Assembly: GCA_947380285.1 (NCBI GenBank)
Contig: CANCQD010000009.1
Span: 1-35,142 of the forward strand
Length of the DNA: 35,142 nt
Source of the DNA: Burkholderiaceae bacterium
GTDB lineage: Bacteria; Pseudomonadota; Gammaproteobacteria; Burkholderiales; Burkholderiaceae
Direction: 5' to 3'
Positions 11,341 through 19,661 of this stretch are shown here, piece after piece. The position numbers and the translations under genes are program-made. The number at the start of each line of letters is the position of its first letter. The stretch's first letter is position 1. A model generated the notes under the pieces. The model ran no database searches, was not told the DNA's origin, and was given only the letters and a program-made list of their open reading frames with translations.

Positions 11341-11413
11341 AAAGCCACCAAAATGACATGAATATTTATTAAGATGTTTAAATCAATCCTACATAAATTA
11401 TTGTTCAAGAGCC

Positions 11414-12013
11414 ATGACTGAAAAATTCTTTGAAGACCTTCCGACAGGTGATAAACATCTTCGTGAGGAACGTTTATCTGGCGAAGATATTTACGGTGGC
11501 ATTTTCTTGAAGATGAAGCGTGATACCGTTTCATTGCCAGATGGCGAACAAGCTATACGTGAGTATTTAACGCATCCTGGAGCGGTTGCTATCCTTGCAT
11601 TATTAGAAGATGGTAGGGTGCTTCTAGAGCGCCAGTATCGTTATCCGATTGCCAAAGCCTGTATAGAAATTCCTGCGGGTAAATTAGATCCCAAAGAAGA
11701 CCATTTAGTTTGCGCAAAACGTGAGCTTGAGGAAGAGACTGGGTACACAGCCAAAAAATGGAGCTTTATAAGACGTATTCACCCAGTAATTTCGTATTCA
11801 ACGGAGTTTATAGATATTTATTTGGCGGAAGATCTAGTTCCTGGCAAGAGTCATCTTGACGAGGAAGAGTTTCTGGACGTATTTGCCGCCCCTCTAGAGC
11901 AATTGATAGACTGGGTTGAGGCTGGCGAGATTACGGACGTTAAAACCACCATTTCAACCTATTGGCTTGATCGCTATCGTCGTGGACTAGTTAAGCCAAC
12001 GCCAATTCTCTAG
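11414..12013 (+). CDS. NUDIX hydrolase, ADP-ribose pyrophosphatase type
   Basis: This 199 aa protein carries a complete Nudix box GX5EX7REUXEEXGU: G89, E95, R103, E104, E107, E108, G110. The glutamates bind the Mg2+ ions that support hydrolysis of nucleoside diphosphates linked to another group. The N-terminal strand region and the sequence GAVAILALLEDGRVLLERQYR before the box resemble the ADP-ribose/ADP-sugar pyrophosphatase subgroup (NudF/YffH-like). The exact substrate cannot be told from sequence. The ATG is preceded by CAAGAG as a modest ribosome-binding site. The gene stands alone after the nuo terminator, and a DUF1178 gene follows after 64 bases. A link to NAD-derived nucleotide turnover next to an NADH dehydrogenase operon is plausible but only inferred. 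Confidence 0.9.
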   Translation: MTEKFFEDLPTGDKHLREERLSGEDIYGGIFLKMKRDTVSLPDGEQAIREYLTHPGAVAILALLEDGRVLLERQYRYPIAKACIEIPAGKLDPKEDHLVCAKRELEEETGYTAKKWSFIRRIHPVISYSTEFIDIYLAEDLVPGKSHLDEEEFLDVFAAPLEQLIDWVEAGEITDVKTTISTYWLDRYRRGLVKPTPIL

Positions 12014-12043
12014 GGTTATTCAAACCCGCTTAAAATGTGGGTA

Positions 12044-12071
12044 TTGAATTTATCGTTTTTGCCCTTATATA
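12044..12071 (+). promoter_or_regulatory. Candidate sigma70 promoter of the DUF1178 gene, predicted leaderless
   Basis: TTGAAT (12044-12049), a 16-base spacer and TATATA (12066-12071) resemble -35 and -10 elements, each matching consensus at four of six positions. The expected start of transcription, about seven bases after the -10, falls on the A of the ATG at 12078. No purine-rich ribosome-binding site precedes that ATG, which fits a leaderless message. Called by eye. Confidence 0.4.
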
Positions 12072-12077
12072 CGTCTT

Positions 12078-12563
12078 ATGAAAGTTTATAACTTAGCCTG
12101 CCCCTTAGATCATCGCTTTGAAGGATGGTTTGCCTCTGAAGAGGATTGTCTTGCTCAGCAAGACAAGGGAATGCTTGCCTGTCCCATATGCGACAGCACA
12201 GAAATCAACCGCATGCCATCTGCCCCGCATATCGGTAAATCTAGTTCTACAGAGTTAGCGGTTTCTAAGCCAGAGCCAAGCAATCCGAGCGGGGACGTTG
12301 TTGCACTTACTGGCAATGATCATTCGAACCTAGAAGCCCAAGTTCAAGCTGCCTTCTTAAAGGGTATGCGCGAACTGATGGGTCGCTCTGAAGATGTTGG
12401 CGATTCCTTTGCTGATGAGGCTAGGAAGATTCATTACAAAGAGTCTCCAGAGCGCAGTATTCGCGGTCAAACCACCTTGGATGAAGCAGAATCCCTCCGG
12501 GAAGAGGGTATTGAAGTCATGGCTGTACCATTTATGCCCGCCTTTAAAAATACACTGCAGTAA
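12078..12563 (+). CDS. DUF1178 family protein
   Basis: This 161 aa protein is recognised as DUF1178 from its N-terminus, MKVYNLACPLDHRFEGWF, and from a CPIC pair (C35, C38) that with C8 and C24 could bind a metal ion. The middle (about residues 50-85) is low in complexity and probably flexible. The C-terminal half is charged and helical in appearance. The function of the family is unknown. DUF1178 genes usually sit near the nuo operon and a NUDIX gene in betaproteobacteria, as here. No ribosome-binding site is visible before the ATG, but this start matches the family N-terminus. A small GGGTT/AACCC hairpin (12013-12027) lies between it and the NUDIX gene. Confidence 0.85.
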   Translation: MKVYNLACPLDHRFEGWFASEEDCLAQQDKGMLACPICDSTEINRMPSAPHIGKSSSTELAVSKPEPSNPSGDVVALTGNDHSNLEAQVQAAFLKGMRELMGRSEDVGDSFADEARKIHYKESPERSIRGQTTLDEAESLREEGIEVMAVPFMPAFKNTLQ

Positions 12564-12585
12564 TTGTTCTGAAGGGATGCGGTAA

Positions 12586-12617
12586 ATAAAAAAGCGATCC
12601 GAAGATCGCTTTTTTAT
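12586..12617. terminator. Bidirectional terminator between DUF1178 gene and mmsA
   Basis: Perfect 14-base inverted repeat: left arm ATAAAAAAGCGATC (12586-12599), loop CGAA, right arm GATCGCTTTTTTAT (12604-12617). Both strands have a T-run on the 3' side. It lies between two convergent genes and should work for both. Confidence 0.9.
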
Positions 12618-12632
12618 TAATCACTACCTGTA

Positions 12633-14153
12633 TTACTTAGAAGTCGGCATCACAAACTCTGCGCCTTTAGCAATACTTTCAGGCCAGCGTTGCATCACGC
12701 TCTTTTGCTTGGTGTAGAAGCGAACACCTTCTTTGCCGTAGGCATGCATATCGCCAAAAATAGACTTCTTCCAACCGCCAAAGCCATGCCATGCCATAGG
12801 AACCGGAATAGGTACGTTGATACCAACCATACCCACTTGTACGCGGCGGGCAAATTCACGAGCAATGTTGCCATCGCTGGTAAAGCAGGCAACACCATTA
12901 CCAAACTCGCATGAATTTACTAAGTTGAGGGCATCAGTGAAGTTTGCAACACGGAGGCAAGATAAAACTGGTCCGAAGATTTCTTCCAAATAGATCTTCA
13001 TATCTGGCGTGACATTATCAAACAATGTGCCGCCAATAAAGAAGCCATCCTCATGGCCAGGCACTTTGAGGCCACGACCATCAACGAGTAATTTTGCACC
13101 TGAAGCTACGCCGCTATCGATGTAGCCAGTAATGCGCTCAAGTGCTACTTTAGTGACGATAGGGCCCATTTCAGCATCGAGCTCCATGCCATTTTTAACC
13201 TTCAAGGTCTTCGTGCGCTCAATGAGTTTAGGCATGATTTTCTCTGCCACATCGCCCACTAATACAGCCACAGAAATTGCCATGCAGCGTTCACCGGCAG
13301 ATCCATAAGCTGCGCCAACCAAAGCATCAATTGCTTTATCAATATCAGCATCCGGCATGATGACCATGTGGTTCTTAGCGCCACCTAAAGCTTGGGAGCG
13401 CTTACCAAAGTGAGCGCAACGCTCGTAGATGTAATTGGCAATGGGTGTTGAGCCTACAAAACTGACCGCTTTGACATCTGGATTTTCAATTAAAGCGTCT
13501 ACAGCTTCTTTATCACCTTGCACTACGCTGAACACGCCATCCGGAAGACCAGCTTCCTTGAGAAGCTTTGCCATAAATAAAGAGGCAGAGGGATCGGTAG
13601 GGCTCGGTTTGAGGATGAAGGAGTTGCCACAGGCAATTGCCACTGGGAACATCCACATTGGTACCATGACTGGGAAGTTAAAAGGGGTGATACCAGCAAC
13701 TACGCCTAAGGGCTGACGCATTACCCAATTGTCGATATCGGTAGAAACCTGCTCTGTATAGTCGCCTTTGAGCAATTCTGGGATACCGGTAGCAAACTCA
13801 ACGATCTCAATGCCGCGTGTCACTTCACCTTGGGCATCAGTAAATACTTTGCCATGCTCAGCAGTAATCATGGCAGCCAACTCATCGCGATTGGCATTTA
13901 AGAGTTCAAGATACTTGAACATAATGCGTGAGCGACGCAGTGGGCTAGTTTGACTCCAGCTTACAAAGGCCTTCTGAGCAACTGCAACTACATCATCCAC
14001 TTCCTTGCGGCTGGCAAGGGCAACTCGGCGTGCTACAGACCCTTTGCTTGGGTTGTAAACATCAGCAAAACGACCATCTTTTGGGTTAACAATATTGCCG
14101 CCAACAAAATGGCCAACATCTTCTTTTGATTCAAAGGCTTGAGGTGCGTTCAT
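12633..14153 (-). CDS. mmsA: CoA-acylating methylmalonate-semialdehyde dehydrogenase
   Basis: MmsA, 506 aa, oxidises methylmalonate (or malonate) semialdehyde with NAD+ and CoA to propionyl-CoA (or acetyl-CoA) in valine, thymine, beta-alanine and inositol breakdown. The catalytic cysteine is C290 in GSAGERCMA. The glutamate that is the general base in ordinary aldehyde dehydrogenases is replaced by asparagine in GGAKNH (N261), a mark of the CoA-dependent MMSDH subgroup. The C-terminal [20 protein letters not shown] is also typical. The ATG at 14153 is preceded on its strand by AAGAGA. The gene is monocistronic here: divergent from the OYE gene and convergent with the DUF1178 gene. No valine-pathway partner such as mmsB lies nearby. 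Confidence 0.93.
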   Translation of the reverse strand: MNAPQAFESKEDVGHFVGGNIVNPKDGRFADVYNPSKGSVARRVALASRKEVDDVVAVAQKAFVSWSQTSPLRRSRIMFKYLELLNANRDELAAMITAEHGKVFTDAQGEVTRGIEIVEFATGIPELLKGDYTEQVSTDIDNWVMRQPLGVVAGITPFNFPVMVPMWMFPVAIACGNSFILKPSPTDPSASLFMAKLLKEAGLPDGVFSVVQGDKEAVDALIENPDVKAVSFVGSTPIANYIYERCAHFGKRSQALGGAKNHMVIMPDADIDKAIDALVGAAYGSAGERCMAISVAVLVGDVAEKIMPKLIERTKTLKVKNGMELDAEMGPIVTKVALERITGYIDSGVASGAKLLVDGRGLKVPGHEDGFFIGGTLFDNVTPDMKIYLEEIFGPVLSCLRVANFTDALNLVNSCEFGNGVACFTSDGNIAREFARRVQVGMVGINVPIPVPMAWHGFGGWKKSIFGDMHAYGKEGVRFYTKQKSVMQRWPESIAKGAEFVMPTSK

Positions 14154-14316
14154 AGTCTCTTGTGGTGAGTATTTTTAAAGGTTTTAATAATAAAGTCGCT
14201 TGGCTTCCTAGCCTGCACAACTTCGCTGTCTCGTTTATTCTGCTTTTTGAGTATTCTATCGCTTTACGGCAATTTTCGTATTTTTTGACCTATTTTTTGG
14301 CTTTTTAAGGTACTCC
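14154..14316. promoter_or_regulatory. Divergent promoter region, mmsA / Old Yellow Enzyme gene
   Basis: AT-rich 163-base gap between divergent genes. On the - strand TAGAAT (14258-14253) is a good -10 match (five of six) but without a clear -35. On the + strand TATTCT overlaps it (14252-14257). The 10-mer AAACGAGACA lies on the - strand at 14236-14227, just after the predicted mmsA start of transcription. The same 10-mer lies upstream of two other genes in the window. Confidence 0.35.
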
Positions 14317-15438
14317 ATGAGTCTTTTATTTTCAAACTACACCCTTGGCTCCCCGAGGGGCCCCCTGACGCTGGCTAATCGTATTGTGGTTGCCCCTATG
14401 TGCCAATATTCGGCCAGCAATGGCGAAGCAACGGATTGGCATCTGATGCATTGGGGTAATTTACTCAATAGTGGTGCAGCCTTGTTCATTATTGAGGCCA
14501 CCGCGGTAAGCCCAGAGGCTCGTATTACACCAGCCTGTCTTGGGCTTTGGGATGATCGTACAGAGGCGGCATTAAAAGATAAATTAACCCGTGCGCGCGC
14601 TTTGGCGCCAGCTACGCCAGTTTTTATCCAGTTAGCGCATGCAGGACGCAAAGCATCTAGCGCTACTCCCTGGCAGGGAGGTCAATTGCTCGGTAAAGAC
14701 CAAGGCGGATGGGAAACGCTAGCGCCATCTGCGATTCCGCAATTAGATGGAGAGCGACTTCCCCATGAGTTAACGAAGGATGAATTAAGAAAACTCATTG
14801 GTGACTTTGTTGCCTCAGCACAGCGCGCTGACCGAATTGGCATCGATGGTGTTGAGCTCCATGGTGCCCACGGTTACCTGCTACATCAATTCTTGTCCCC
14901 CATTGCCAACCAACGCACTGATGAATACGGTGGTCCCTACGAAAATCGCATTCGTTTCCCCTTGGAATTATTTAAGGCGGTAAGGGAGGTCTATCAAGGC
15001 GTTTTAGGCATTCGCTTGTCCGGCCATGACTGGATTGAGGGAGGTTGGACTCCTGAAGAAACGGCGGCATTTACTAAAACCCTGAAGGAATCAGGTTGCG
15101 ATTTTGTACATATTTCTTCTGGCGGTATTTCGCCTAAGCAGAAGATTGCGATTGGGCCAAATTACCAAGTGCCATTTGCAAAGATTGTGAAAGACCAATC
15201 GGGTTTGCCAACCATGACAGTGGGTTTGATCACAGAACCTCAACAAGCAGAAGATATATTGCAGGCCGGTGATGCAGATCTCATTGCTTTGGCAAGAGCT
15301 TTTTTATATAAGCCCCGTTGGGCTTGGGAAGCTGCGGCAGCATTAAATGCCACGGTTACTGCAAATGAGCGTTATTGGCGTTGTTTGCCGCGTGAGGCAC
15401 AGGCAGTCTTTGGTGATGTAAAAGTAGGGCAGCGCTAA
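14317..15438 (+). CDS. NADH:flavin oxidoreductase, Old Yellow Enzyme family (YqjM-like)
   Basis: This 373 aa FMN-dependent TIM-barrel enzyme reduces activated C=C bonds such as those of enones, using NAD(P)H. Residues of the YqjM (thermophilic-like) subclass are visible: C29 and Y31 in PMCQYSA, H108 and R111 in LAHAGRK, the substrate-binding pair H182 and H185 with Y187 in HGAHGYL, and RTDEYGG at 200-206. The length matches the subclass. The physiological substrate cannot be deduced. A Bug-type receptor gene follows after 29 bases on the same strand and is probably co-transcribed, hinting at uptake of an organic acid or enoate. That link is inference. Confidence 0.92.
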   Translation: MSLLFSNYTLGSPRGPLTLANRIVVAPMCQYSASNGEATDWHLMHWGNLLNSGAALFIIEATAVSPEARITPACLGLWDDRTEAALKDKLTRARALAPATPVFIQLAHAGRKASSATPWQGGQLLGKDQGGWETLAPSAIPQLDGERLPHELTKDELRKLIGDFVASAQRADRIGIDGVELHGAHGYLLHQFLSPIANQRTDEYGGPYENRIRFPLELFKAVREVYQGVLGIRLSGHDWIEGGWTPEETAAFTKTLKESGCDFVHISSGGISPKQKIAIGPNYQVPFAKIVKDQSGLPTMTVGLITEPQQAEDILQAGDADLIALARAFLYKPRWAWEAAAALNATVTANERYWRCLPREAQAVFGDVKVGQR

Positions 15439-15467
15439 ACTTAAAAAATAATAGCTTGGAGACAGCA

Positions 15468-16442
15468 ATGAAAAGTAATTCAGTCATTCGTAGTGCGCTT
15501 ACAGCCTTGGGTTTGGGTATCGCAAGTTTAAGTTTTGCTCAATCATTTCCGGATCGACCCATCACCTTGGTAGTGCCTAACCCTCCAGGCGGTCTGGTAG
15601 ATACTTCAGCTCGTCTATTAAGCGAGCCCTTGACACGTGTGATTGGTCAACCAGTGGTAGTGGATAACAAGCCTGGAGCAAGTGGTAACACGGCCTATCA
15701 GTACGTTGCCAAAGCAAAGCCTGATGGCTATACCTTGCTAATCTCTTACTCTGGGTATCACGTAGGCAATCCTGCTTTGTTTGACAAGCTACCTTGGGAT
15801 CCAATCAAAGATTTTTCTCCAATAGCTTTGTTAACGGTTTCAACGAATGTCATTGCAGTACATCCATCTGTACCAGTAAACAATCTCAAGGAATTTATTG
15901 CTTACGCAAAAGCAAATCCCGGCAAACTCAATTACGCCTCTCAAGGCAATGGCTCCGTGTCGCATATTGGTACAGAAATCTTTAAGCAAACTACCGGTAT
16001 AGATATGGTTCACGTTCCATACAAAGGATCTGGCCCAGCGATTCAGGATGTTTTAGCAGGGCAAGTTCAAGTCTTTATTAGTACGCCCCCATCAGTAATG
16101 CAGCATGTCCAGAGCGGCAAACTGAAGGGCTTGGCGGTGACTGGTAAAAATCGTCACCCTGGAATGCCAAATGTACCCACTACTGCTGAGGCTGGCCTGC
16201 CATCATTTCAGCTGGAATCTTGGGTTGCTTTGTATGCTCCAGCAGGAACTTCGGCCCCAGTTATTTCAAAGCTAACGGATTCAGTGAAGCAAAGTCTAGC
16301 GTTGCCAGAAATTAAGGAGCGAGCTGATGCTGCTGGCGTTGAACTTCGTTACCTAAGTCCAACACAAACTGATGCCTTGGTGAAGAAAGAAATTCCTTTC
16401 TGGAGCAAAGCGATTAAAGCGGCAAATATTACGCTCGATTAA
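15468..16442 (+). CDS. Tripartite tricarboxylate transporter (Bug) family substrate-binding protein
   Basis: This periplasmic binding protein of 324 aa has a signal peptide MKSNSVIRSALTALGLGIAS with likely cleavage after SFA (residue 24). The mature start SFPDRPITLVVPNPPGG and later VVDNKPGASG are Bug-family signatures, as is YTLLISYSG. Members bind carboxylates and related small anions, delivering them to TctAB-type permeases or to sensors. No tctA or tctB is in the window, so the receptor is an orphan, as is common in this family. ATG 15468 is chosen over an in-frame TTG at 15456, because GGAGA (15458-15462) is a good ribosome-binding site six bases upstream of the ATG. The ligand is unknown. 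Confidence 0.92.
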   Translation: MKSNSVIRSALTALGLGIASLSFAQSFPDRPITLVVPNPPGGLVDTSARLLSEPLTRVIGQPVVVDNKPGASGNTAYQYVAKAKPDGYTLLISYSGYHVGNPALFDKLPWDPIKDFSPIALLTVSTNVIAVHPSVPVNNLKEFIAYAKANPGKLNYASQGNGSVSHIGTEIFKQTTGIDMVHVPYKGSGPAIQDVLAGQVQVFISTPPSVMQHVQSGKLKGLAVTGKNRHPGMPNVPTTAEAGLPSFQLESWVALYAPAGTSAPVISKLTDSVKQSLALPEIKERADAAGVELRYLSPTQTDALVKKEIPFWSKAIKAANITLD

Positions 16443-16450
16443 TACCTGGT

Positions 16451-17761
16451 CTATGCCTGATCTCGCAAAGTGGGATCAGGCAGTGACAGGGCAAATGCTC
16501 TTGCGGCACTCAGCAAGAAATGATCTTTTCCTGGCCCAGCAATCAACTGAATTCCGACTGGTAATCCATTGGGGCCATTAGCCACATTGATATTGATGCA
16601 TGGCAAACCTAATAGGGTCCAGCCGCGACAGAAAATGGGATCTCCCGTACCATCTTTAATGCTGGGTGCCTCACCGATTGCGCTTGGCGCTATTAGGATA
16701 TCAATCTCTCCACTAAACAACTCTGCCACAGCAGCTTTTGCTTTGCTGGCTAGTTGCATATCTTTTACATATTGTTCGTAACTAATTTCTGCGCCGTCGC
16801 TGAGCTGCTTGCTCAATTGGGGGCTTAATTTTTTTGCATGATGTACGCGCTCGAATAACAAACTACGAGACATTTCAGAAAGCATGATGCGACTTTGTGC
16901 TTGGGTAAGTCCATCGCATGCCTTTGGTAACTTAAGGTCACCAACCACTCCCTTGGCAATCATTTCAGCCGCATGGCGAGCTACTGCCAATGCGGTTGCC
17001 GTTTCCTTGTGGGCTACGGACCAATTCGATGTTTTGCAAATGGCGATGCGGGGTTTATTGTGTAAGACCTCAATTTTTGCTAAGCGATGGTCTCCGCTCA
17101 TGGCTGCTACACCAAGCCCTACATCTTGTATTGTTCTGCCAAAACAACCCATGGTATCGAGGGTTACAGAAAGACTTTTAATGCCTGCAATGCTGACTTT
17201 GCCTACACTTGGTTTAAAGCCGATAACCCCACAAAAAGAAGCGGGGCGAATGATTGAACCAGCTGTTTGACTACCAGTAGCAAGCGGGACCATAAAGTCT
17301 GCAACTGCAGCAACAGAGCCACTGGAGGAGCCCCCAGGAGTATGTTTAGCGTTATGTGGGTTAGTGGTAACGCCACTTTTAAATGCTGCAAACTCGGTGG
17401 TGACGGTTTTCCCTAAAATAATGCCGCCAGCCTGCCGTACCAAAGCTACCGCGACTGCGTCGGCAGTTGGATAATGATTTGCATAAATCGGGGAGCCGTA
17501 GGAGGTTGGTAAGTCATAGGTGTCATATAGATCCTTAACTCCGATAGGCAGGCCATGTAATATGCCCTGAAATGCGCCTTTATCGAGCTGTTTCGCTCTC
17601 GATAAGGCATTTTCCTTGCCTAGGCTAGTCCATGCTTTGACGATGCTCTCTCTTTGGCCTATGCGGTCTAAGCAGGATAGTAATAAATCGGTAGCCCTAA
17701 TTTCTCTCTTGGAGAGGGCTTTAATGGCTTGAGTTGCGCTAAGGCTTTCGAGATCTTTCAT
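16451..17761 (-). CDS. Amidase signature family hydrolase
   Basis: This 436 aa enzyme belongs to the amidase signature family, which cleaves amides with a Ser-cisSer-Lys triad. K76 in GVKDLYD, S145 in TPGGSSSGS and the nucleophile S169 in TGSQTAGSIIRPA match the triad spacing of malonamidase-type enzymes (24 residues between the serines). The substrate is unknown. GatA of the tRNA amidotransferase is unlikely, because no gatB or gatC is adjacent and the C-terminal half is shorter and different. The gene is convergent with the Bug gene (8 bases between stops) and divergent from the SprT-like gene (78 bases). The last coding bases form a perfect 9-base inverted repeat (16454-16482). Confidence 0.9.
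   Translation of the reverse strand: MKDLESLSATQAIKALSKREIRATDLLLSCLDRIGQRESIVKAWTSLGKENALSRAKQLDKGAFQGILHGLPIGVKDLYDTYDLPTSYGSPIYANHYPTADAVAVALVRQAGGIILGKTVTTEFAAFKSGVTTNPHNAKHTPGGSSSGSVAAVADFMVPLATGSQTAGSIIRPASFCGVIGFKPSVGKVSIAGIKSLSVTLDTMGCFGRTIQDVGLGVAAMSGDHRLAKIEVLHNKPRIAICKTSNWSVAHKETATALAVARHAAEMIAKGVVGDLKLPKACDGLTQAQSRIMLSEMSRSLLFERVHHAKKLSPQLSKQLSDGAEISYEQYVKDMQLASKAKAAVAELFSGEIDILIAPSAIGEAPSIKDGTGDPIFCRGWTLLGLPCININVANGPNGLPVGIQLIAGPGKDHFLLSAARAFALSLPDPTLRDQA
16454..16482. repeat. Inverted repeat at the amidase 3' end
   Basis: TGCCTGATC (16454-16462) and GATCAGGCA (16474-16482) are a perfect nine-base inverted repeat with an 11-base loop, lying inside the last codons of the amidase gene and 12 bases after the Bug gene stop. 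Neither strand has a T-run after it, so it is not a standard intrinsic terminator. It may instead stabilise the convergent 3' ends. Confidence 0.6.
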
Positions 17762-17839
17762 GCATCCATTCTACTTATGGTGGCGTATGATCGCAATTTA
17801 CGGATTTTTTTCTCGGTATTTCGATAGAAGATAAGTTAG

Positions 17840-18502
17840 ATGAAGCAACATACTGTTCGCGAAGCATGGCTAGAGGATGCAGTAAGGCACCTAGAGCCCG
17901 TTTTTTCTAAGGCTGGTTATGCGATCCCTCCTGTGAGGGTTTCATGCGGCTTTCCAGCCTCTAGTAGCCCAAGAACCACTCTAGGCCAATGTTGGCCCCG
18001 TGAGCGCTCAGGCGGCGGTGTAAATGAGATATTTATTTCACCAAAACTCGATGAGCCGGTACAACTTTTGGATACCTTGGTGCATGAACTCTGCCATGCG
18101 GTGGATGATTGTTTTAGTGGTCACGGCGAGGATTTCAAGGGCATTGCCCAAACAGTTGGACTCGAAGGTCCGGCCAGAATGGCTCATGCGACTGAAGAAC
18201 TGACAGTTAGGCTGATGATGATTAGCCAAGAATTGGGTCCATACCCTCATCAGGCGATTGTTTTTCCACCCCCAAGACCAAGCAATGCTAGTCGCAGTAA
18301 GGCTAAATGTGGTCAATGCGGGTACGAGGTGACCTTGCTCAAAAAATGGGCTAGCTATGGCGCACCAATCTGTCCTAAGGACAATATTCGCATGTTAGAA
18401 GCCGTACCTGAAACTATTGAAAATACAAGTGATTACGATAGTGAATCCGTTGAAAAAGGCGGCAAGAAAGCGCCAGACGATATTCGTAGGGCAATTAGTT
18501 AG
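17840..18502 (+). CDS. SprT-like zinc metallopeptidase-domain protein
   Basis: This 220 aa protein has an SprT-like domain with the zinc motif HELCH (residues 82-86) and a third possible ligand, H95, in GHGEDFKG. A C-terminal zinc-ribbon-like segment has CGQC (C157, C160) and C178 in PICPKD. The usual fourth cysteine is replaced, so the ribbon may be degenerate or use another ligand. Relatives include bacterial SprT and the eukaryotic DNA-protein crosslink protease SPRTN, but the bacterial role is poorly known. The last 30 residues are charged and probably disordered. The start ATG is preceded by GATAAG. It lies 49 bases before the dehydrogenase gene on the same strand. Confidence 0.85.
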   Translation: MKQHTVREAWLEDAVRHLEPVFSKAGYAIPPVRVSCGFPASSSPRTTLGQCWPRERSGGGVNEIFISPKLDEPVQLLDTLVHELCHAVDDCFSGHGEDFKGIAQTVGLEGPARMAHATEELTVRLMMISQELGPYPHQAIVFPPPRPSNASRSKAKCGQCGYEVTLLKKWASYGAPICPKDNIRMLEAVPETIENTSDYDSESVEKGGKKAPDDIRRAIS

Positions 18503-18551
18503 AAATTTGTAAAATGAATCTTCAACAAAAATAAAACGAGACACATTATTT

Positions 18552-19643
18552 ATGAACGCAAAGAAAATTTTTAAGAATCCAAAAATTGCCGTTATTCCTG
18601 GAGATGGTATTGGCAAAGAAGTCATGCCAGAGGGTGTGCGTGCTCTAGAGGCTGCTAATCGCAAATTTAATCTGGGTATGCAGTTTGATCACTTCGACTT
18701 TGCGAGTTGTGATTACTATCTTAAGCACGGCAAGATGATGCCTGATGATTGGTTTGATACTCTCATGAAGTACGACGCCATTTTCTTTGGTGCCGTTGGT
18801 ATGCCAGACATTCTTCCAGACCACGTTTCATTGTGGGGCAGCTTGATTCAGTTTCGACGCGGCTTTGATCAATACGTCAATTTGCGTCCAGTGCGCTTAC
18901 TTCCAGGCGTCCCATGCCCCTTGGCAAATCGTAAACCTGGTGATATCGATTTCTTTGTAGTCCGCGAAAATACCGAAGGTGAGTACTCAAGTGTTGGCGG
19001 AAAAATGTTCCCCGATACCGATCGGGAAATCGTCATTCAAGAATCTGTTTTCACGAGGCAGGGCGTAGATCGTATTTTGCAATTTGCTTTTGATTTGGCG
19101 CAAAGTCGCCCTAAGAAGCATTTGACTTCAGCTACTAAATCAAATGGCATAGCCATCACCATGCCTTACTGGGATGAGCGTGTAGAGGCGATGTCCAAGA
19201 AATTTGCTGATGTGCGTGCTGATAAATATCACATTGATATCTTGGCAGCCCATTTCGTTATGAACCCCGATCGCTTTGATGTTGTTGTGGCAAGTAATTT
19301 ATTCGGAGATATCTTGTCTGATTTAGGTCCTGCATGTACCGGTACGATTGCAGTTGCTCCATCAGGTAGCATTAATCCCGAAGGAAAGTTCCCGTCATTG
19401 TTTGAGCCAGTCCATGGTTCAGCACCCGACATCTTCGGCAAAATGATTGCTAATCCGATCGGACAGATTTGGAGTGGGGCAATGATGCTTGACCACCTTG
19501 GCTATCCAGAAGCAGGTAAGGCCATTTTTAGTGCGATTGAAAGCGTTTTAGCGTCTGGCCCAGGAAATGCACCCTTAACACCAGATCTAGGCGGCACTGC
19601 AAAGACGGATGATTTAGGTAAGGCGATTGCCGCAGCAATCTAA
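18552..19643 (+). CDS. Tartrate dehydrogenase / D-malate dehydrogenase (decarboxylating)
   Basis: This 363 aa enzyme belongs to the isocitrate/isopropylmalate dehydrogenase superfamily, subgroup TtuC/DmlA, which acts on tartrate, D-malate or related 2-hydroxy acids with NAD+ and Mn2+. Visible features are IPGDGIG (15-21), LWGSLIQFRRGFDQYVNLRP (94-113), ENTEGEYS (139-146), K196 in TKSN, and the metal aspartates D253 and D257 in LFGDILSDLGP. The exact substrate cannot be separated by sequence alone. A -10-like TAAAAT (18510-18515) and AAACGAGACA (18534-18543) precede it. GAG there is a weak, distant ribosome-binding site. Its transcript probably ends at the hairpin inside dnaQ. Confidence 0.9.
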   Translation: MNAKKIFKNPKIAVIPGDGIGKEVMPEGVRALEAANRKFNLGMQFDHFDFASCDYYLKHGKMMPDDWFDTLMKYDAIFFGAVGMPDILPDHVSLWGSLIQFRRGFDQYVNLRPVRLLPGVPCPLANRKPGDIDFFVVRENTEGEYSSVGGKMFPDTDREIVIQESVFTRQGVDRILQFAFDLAQSRPKKHLTSATKSNGIAITMPYWDERVEAMSKKFADVRADKYHIDILAAHFVMNPDRFDVVVASNLFGDILSDLGPACTGTIAVAPSGSINPEGKFPSLFEPVHGSAPDIFGKMIANPIGQIWSGAMMLDHLGYPEAGKAIFSAIESVLASGPGNAPLTPDLGGTAKTDDLGKAIAAAI

Positions 19644-19661
19644 CTCAAGCCCAATTTAACT

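Noticed and set aside
11295..11534. 79-codon open frame on the - strand over the nuoN terminator and NUDIX start
   Set aside because: Overlaps a terminator and the conserved NUDIX gene start; no recognisable protein.
15456..15470. Upstream TTG start for the Bug receptor
   Set aside because: It lies in the ribosome-binding site of the ATG at 15468, which gives a proper signal peptide.
16451..17761. Amidase as GatA of the Glu-tRNA(Gln) amidotransferase
   Set aside because: No gatB or gatC beside it, and sequence beyond the signature region does not look like GatA.
18514..18534. Six-codon frame (M-N-L-Q-Q-K) before the tartrate dehydrogenase gene
   Set aside because: No ribosome-binding site and no codon bias suggesting attenuation; likely chance.
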